Assembly (NCBI GenBank): GCA_947097615.1
Contig: CAMURX010000090.1
Location: forward strand, 1-6,881
Length of the DNA: 6,881 nucleotides
Direction of reading: 5' to 3'
DNA from: an uncultured Neisseria sp.
GTDB lineage: Bacteria > Pseudomonadota > Gammaproteobacteria > Burkholderiales > Neisseriaceae
Part shown: piece by piece, positions 5,305 to 6,881 of the stretch
Numbering within the stretch: position 1 is the stretch's first letter
How the letters are laid out: every line of letters starts with the position of its first letter
The notes under the pieces: model-generated
The model's database searches: none
The model's input: the letters and a program-made list of their open reading frames with translations, nothing else
What the model was told of the DNA's origin: nothing
Made by a program: the position numbers and the translations under genes

Positions 5305-6057
5305 ATGAACAAAACCCTCCACGCCGCCGCCCTGCGCCGCATCGAAGACAAAATCGGCCACCGCTTCGCCGATCCCGCCCTGCTCTTGCGCGCCCTCACC
5401 CACCGCAGCCACTCGTCCGCCCACAACGAGCGTTTCGAGTTTGTCGGCGATTCCATCCTCAACTACACCGTCGCCAAAATGCTGTTCGACGCCTATCCCG
5501 ACCTGCCCGAAGGCCGCCTCTCCCGCCTCAGAGCCAACCTCGTCAACCAAGACACGCTGGCCGAAACCGCCGCCGCCATCGGCCTGGGCGACGGCCTGCT
5601 TCTGGGCGCGGGCGAACTCAAAAGCGGCGGTTTCAGACGGCCTTCCATCCTCGCCGACGCCCTCGAAGCCCTGTTTGCCGCCGTCAGCTTCGATGCCGAT
5701 TTTGCCGCCGCCGAAGCCGTCGTCCGCCGCTTGTTTGCCGAGCGTGTCCGATCCGCCAACTGCGGCGAAACCGAAGCCAAAGACGCCAAAACCCGTTTGC
5801 AGGAAGCCTTGCAGGCACACCGCTTCGCCCTGCCCAAATACCGCATCGAACATCAGGAAGGCGAAGGCAGCGACGCCCGTTTTACCGTTTCCTGCGACTT
5901 GGGCGAACTCGGCTTCATCTCCACCGCCGAAGCATCCAGCCGCCGCGCCGCCGAACAGCAGGCCGCCGCCGAAGCCTTCGCCTGGCTCGCCGAACGCCAT
6001 CCGGTTTCCGCCCCCGCGAAAAAACGCAAAAGCCGCCACGGCAAAAAGGCCGTCTGA
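5305..6057 (+). CDS. rnc: Ribonuclease III
   Basis: Cuts double-stranded RNA, including rRNA precursors and structured mRNAs; acts as a dimer in the cytoplasm. The product is 250 residues. The nuclease domain has the signature NERFEFVGDSIL (41-52) and the full acidic set E42, E45, D49, E69, D118, E121, matching E. coli E38, E41, D45, E65, D114, E117. The double-stranded RNA-binding domain spans about 159-230, with KTRLQEALQ at the start and SSRRAAEQQAA near its end. The tail, 238-250, is Lys/Arg rich. Just before the ATG there is no Shine-Dalgarno, only a small CGGTT/AACCG hairpin at 5281-5293; no alternative in-frame start exists nearby. The last codons and the TGA stop lie inside an uptake sequence. 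The usual partner era does not follow; an unrecognised gene does. Confidence 0.97.
   Translation: MNKTLHAAALRRIEDKIGHRFADPALLLRALTHRSHSSAHNERFEFVGDSILNYTVAKMLFDAYPDLPEGRLSRLRANLVNQDTLAETAAAIGLGDGLLLGAGELKSGGFRRPSILADALEALFAAVSFDADFAAAEAVVRRLFAERVRSANCGETEAKDAKTRLQEALQAHRFALPKYRIEHQEGEGSDARFTVSCDLGELGFISTAEASSRRAAEQQAAAEAFAWLAERHPVSAPAKKRKSRHGKKAV
5632..5643 (-). repeat. DNA uptake sequence inside rnc, antisense to the gene
   Basis: On the coding strand it reads TTC-AGA-CGG-CCT, giving FRRP (110-113) of SGGFRRPSILAD. E. coli has FRRESILAD, so the uptake word coincides with Pro in place of the Glu, five residues before catalytic D118. Confidence 0.9.
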
Positions 6058-6058
6058 A
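6047..6058 (+). repeat. DNA uptake sequence containing the rnc stop codon
   Basis: Exact AGGCCGTCTGAA. The frame of rnc reads AAG-GCC-GTC-TGA across it, so the last three residues (KAV) and the stop come from the uptake word. Confidence 0.9.
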
Positions 6059-6082
6059 AGCGCAGCTTCAACGGAGTAAAAA

Positions 6083-6418
6083 ATGAACAGCTTCTCCCCC
6101 GATTTGCACGACCGCAAAATCCTCGGCGCCCGCCACCACCCGCAGCAGGAAACGCTGGACATCTTCCTCGATGGCGGCACGCTGCGCCTCAGCTCCGTCG
6201 CCGCCTTCCTGCTGCAAACGCTGACCGAACAAAACATCATCCTCGACGTTTACACCTGCCCGTCCCGCCAAGCTCCGCAAAGCTGGCTGGACGAATACCC
6301 GTGGCTGGAAGACTTCACAGAAGACGCCTACCGCTTCGTCTTGATCACCCCCTCCGCCGGCTGCATCGGCATCATCGTCCAGCGCACGGGCGGCAGCATC
6401 GAATATTCGGCGGAGTAA
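6083..6418 (+). CDS. Uncharacterised 111-residue protein cotranscribed with rnc
   Basis: I do not recognise this protein. It begins 25 bases after the rnc stop with a good GGAG ribosome binding site and uses codons like its neighbours, so it is probably real and in the same transcript as rnc. It is acidic, has no signal peptide and no convincing membrane helix, so it is likely cytoplasmic. The N-terminal half (LHDRKILGARHH, then TLDIFLDGGTLRL) has the rhythm of small alpha/beta proteins beginning with 'LHD', among them some immunity-like families, but this is only a resemblance. The middle has a Trp/acid cluster (SWLDEYPWLEDF, 67-78) and the end SAGCIGIIVQRTGG is hydrophobic strand-like. Two Cys are present (59 and 94), with no metal motif. 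Paired uptake-sequence hairpins follow its stop. Confidence 0.8.
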   Translation: MNSFSPDLHDRKILGARHHPQQETLDIFLDGGTLRLSSVAAFLLQTLTEQNIILDVYTCPSRQAPQSWLDEYPWLEDFTEDAYRFVLITPSAGCIGIIVQRTGGSIEYSAE

Positions 6419-6424
6419 ACCCGA

Positions 6425-6459
6425 TTTCAGACGGCCTTTGCCCGTAAGGCCGTCTGAAA
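6425..6459. terminator. Inverted uptake-sequence hairpin after the rnc-linked gene
   Basis: Exact uptake sequences at 6426-6437 (-) and 6447-6458 (+) form a 14-bp stem, TTTCAGACGGCCTT with AAGGCCGTCTGAAA, around a 7-base loop, 6 bases after the stop at 6418. On the + strand the following bases are A-rich rather than U-rich, so it is at best a weak terminator for rnc and its partner. Confidence 0.6.
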
Positions 6460-6466
6460 AACAAAA

Positions 6467-6506
6467 AGGCCGTCTGAAAAGCATTTTGCTGCTTTTCAGA
6501 CGGCCT
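6467..6506 (-). terminator. Second uptake-sequence hairpin; strong terminator for - strand transcription
   Basis: Exact uptake sequences at 6467-6478 (+) and 6495-6506 (-) extend to a 17-bp stem (AGGCCGTCTGAAAAGCA with TGCTTTTCAGACGGCCT) and a 6-base loop. On the - strand it is followed by TTTTGTTTTT, a good U-tail. On the + strand it is followed by GATTGTTT, which is poor. It therefore best fits ending a - strand transcript coming from the right, possibly the 51-codon frame at 6529-6684. Confidence 0.75.
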
Positions 6507-6528
6507 GATTGTTTGCCGACGGCCTGCG

Positions 6529-6684
6529 TTACGACGGCACAAAAGCGCCGATAAGGGGTTTCAGACGGCCTGCCTGCTGCGCGTTCAGGCGGATTTGAAT
6601 CAGGGAAATGCCGCTGGATTGCCGAACTTCTGGCGTCGGCCACAACATCAGCAGGCCGCCGCAGGTAAATTCGAGGGTTTTCAT
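6529..6684 (-). CDS. Possible small gene, 51 residues
   Basis: An open frame from ATG (6684) to TAA (6529), starting MKTLEFTCGGLLMLW and ending PLIGAFVPS. I do not recognise it. In favour: by hand count G+C at codon positions is roughly 59, 45 and 71 percent, the third > first > second pattern of genes in this window, and a terminator oriented for this strand follows 22 bases after the stop. Against: there is no strong Shine-Dalgarno, no clear promoter, and part of the C-terminal half (GRLK) is simply a translated uptake sequence. It may be a true small protein, perhaps with a hydrophobic N-terminal patch, or the remnant of a longer gene. Confidence 0.4.
   Translation of the reverse strand: MKTLEFTCGGLLMLWPTPEVRQSSGISLIQIRLNAQQAGRLKPLIGAFVPS
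6560..6571 (-). repeat. DNA uptake sequence, fifth of the right-hand cluster
   Basis: Exact AGGCCGTCTGAA on the - strand, unpaired, inside the possible 51-codon gene, where it is read as GRLK after AGG's first base. Confidence 0.9.
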
Positions 6685-6752
6685 GATGCATTCAAACCGT
6701 TCGGGGGTGGGTCAAAAATACTGTTGTGTGCGGCAACGCCTGCCTTAGGGCG

Positions 6753-6881
6753 TGTTGACAATCAACATTTTGGCGGCTTTTCCGTCCTAAAACGGCATCT
6801 GCCGCGTTGAAAATACTCGCCTATGGGCGGCATAGGCTCGCATTTTCGCCTTGCATCTGCCGTTTTATGCCAAAAAATCCG
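6753..6881. repeat. Probable interspersed element with long imperfect inverted repeat, running off the window
   Basis: TAAAACGGCA (6788-6797) and its exact complement TGCCGTTTTA (6858-6867) enclose further nested pairs: GAAAAT (6809-6814) with ATTTTC (6842-6847) and GCCTATG (6819-6825) with CATAGGC (6831-6837). A smaller dyad, TGTTGA and TCAACA (6753-6767), precedes it. No credible gene lies in 6685-6881. The look is that of a mobile-element remnant or dispersed repeat; I cannot name a family. Confidence 0.5.

Noticed and set aside
5284..6240. 318-codon - strand open frame opposite rnc
   Set aside because: Gly/Ala/Phe-rich antisense artefact; rnc carries the full catalytic set on the + strand.
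6586..6593. Uptake-like TTCAGGCG
   Set aside because: Differs from the uptake core at key positions, so it was not counted.
6068..6691. 207-codon - strand open frame across the terminator cluster and the 111-residue gene
   Set aside because: It reads through two hairpins and repeatedly translates uptake sequences; no family resemblance. The shorter 51-codon frame in another phase has better composition.
6595..6810. 71-codon + strand open frame at the right end
   Set aside because: No ribosome binding site, overlaps the - strand candidate and ends within the repeat; composition is not gene-like.
1..6881. tRNA or rRNA genes, CRISPR arrays, transposases, toxin-antitoxin pairs or defence genes
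   Set aside because: None were visible by inspection on either strand. The only repeats are uptake sequences, a dRS3-like unit, the Correia-like end, a 13-base duplication and the right-hand inverted repeat.

Overview
The window is most likely chromosome of a GC-rich, probably commensal species of Neisseria. The main evidence is 17 exact copies (8 on the + strand, 9 on the - strand) of the 12-base DNA uptake sequence AGGCCGTCTGAA. This is the 'AG' dialect, distinct from the ATGCCGTCTGAA form typical of N. meningitidis and N. gonorrhoeae. A dRS3-type repeat after glmM, a diverged Correia-like element end at the left edge, and proteins that look neisserial (RNase III with FRRPSILAD) agree. The species cannot be fixed from the sequence alone.

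Layout. The left two thirds is read on the - strand. From right to left it runs folP (dihydropteroate synthase), glmM (phosphoglucosamine mutase), a DedA-family membrane protein, aroK (shikimate kinase), aroB (3-dehydroquinate synthase). aroK and aroB are 3 bases apart and form an operon. The DedA gene appears to be its own unit, with a promoter, a palindrome plus T-run in its leader, and a bidirectional terminator after it. folP and glmM are codirectional but separated by 171 bases holding an inverted uptake-sequence pair and an AT-rich glmM leader with a 13-base tandem duplication. At about 5135-5304 the strand switches at a divergent promoter region. rnc (RNase III) and an unrecognised 111-residue gene then run on the + strand, probably as one transcript.

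Right end. Past the 111-residue gene lie five uptake sequences within 146 bases, folded as two hairpins plus one single copy. One hairpin has a good U-tail only for - strand transcription. That fits a possible 51-codon - strand gene ending just before it. The last ~130 bases hold no gene I can support but contain a long imperfect inverted repeat that looks like an interspersed element running off the window.

Functionally these are housekeeping genes: two consecutive-pathway aromatic/folate steps (aroK, aroB, folP), UDP-GlcNAc precursor supply (glmM), a membrane transporter-like protein (DedA) and RNA processing (rnc). I see no defence system, CRISPR array, transposase or secondary-metabolite cluster. 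The interesting material is in the small scale: how uptake sequences have been built into terminators, leaders, a stop codon and conserved protein motifs, and two poorly known small genes.
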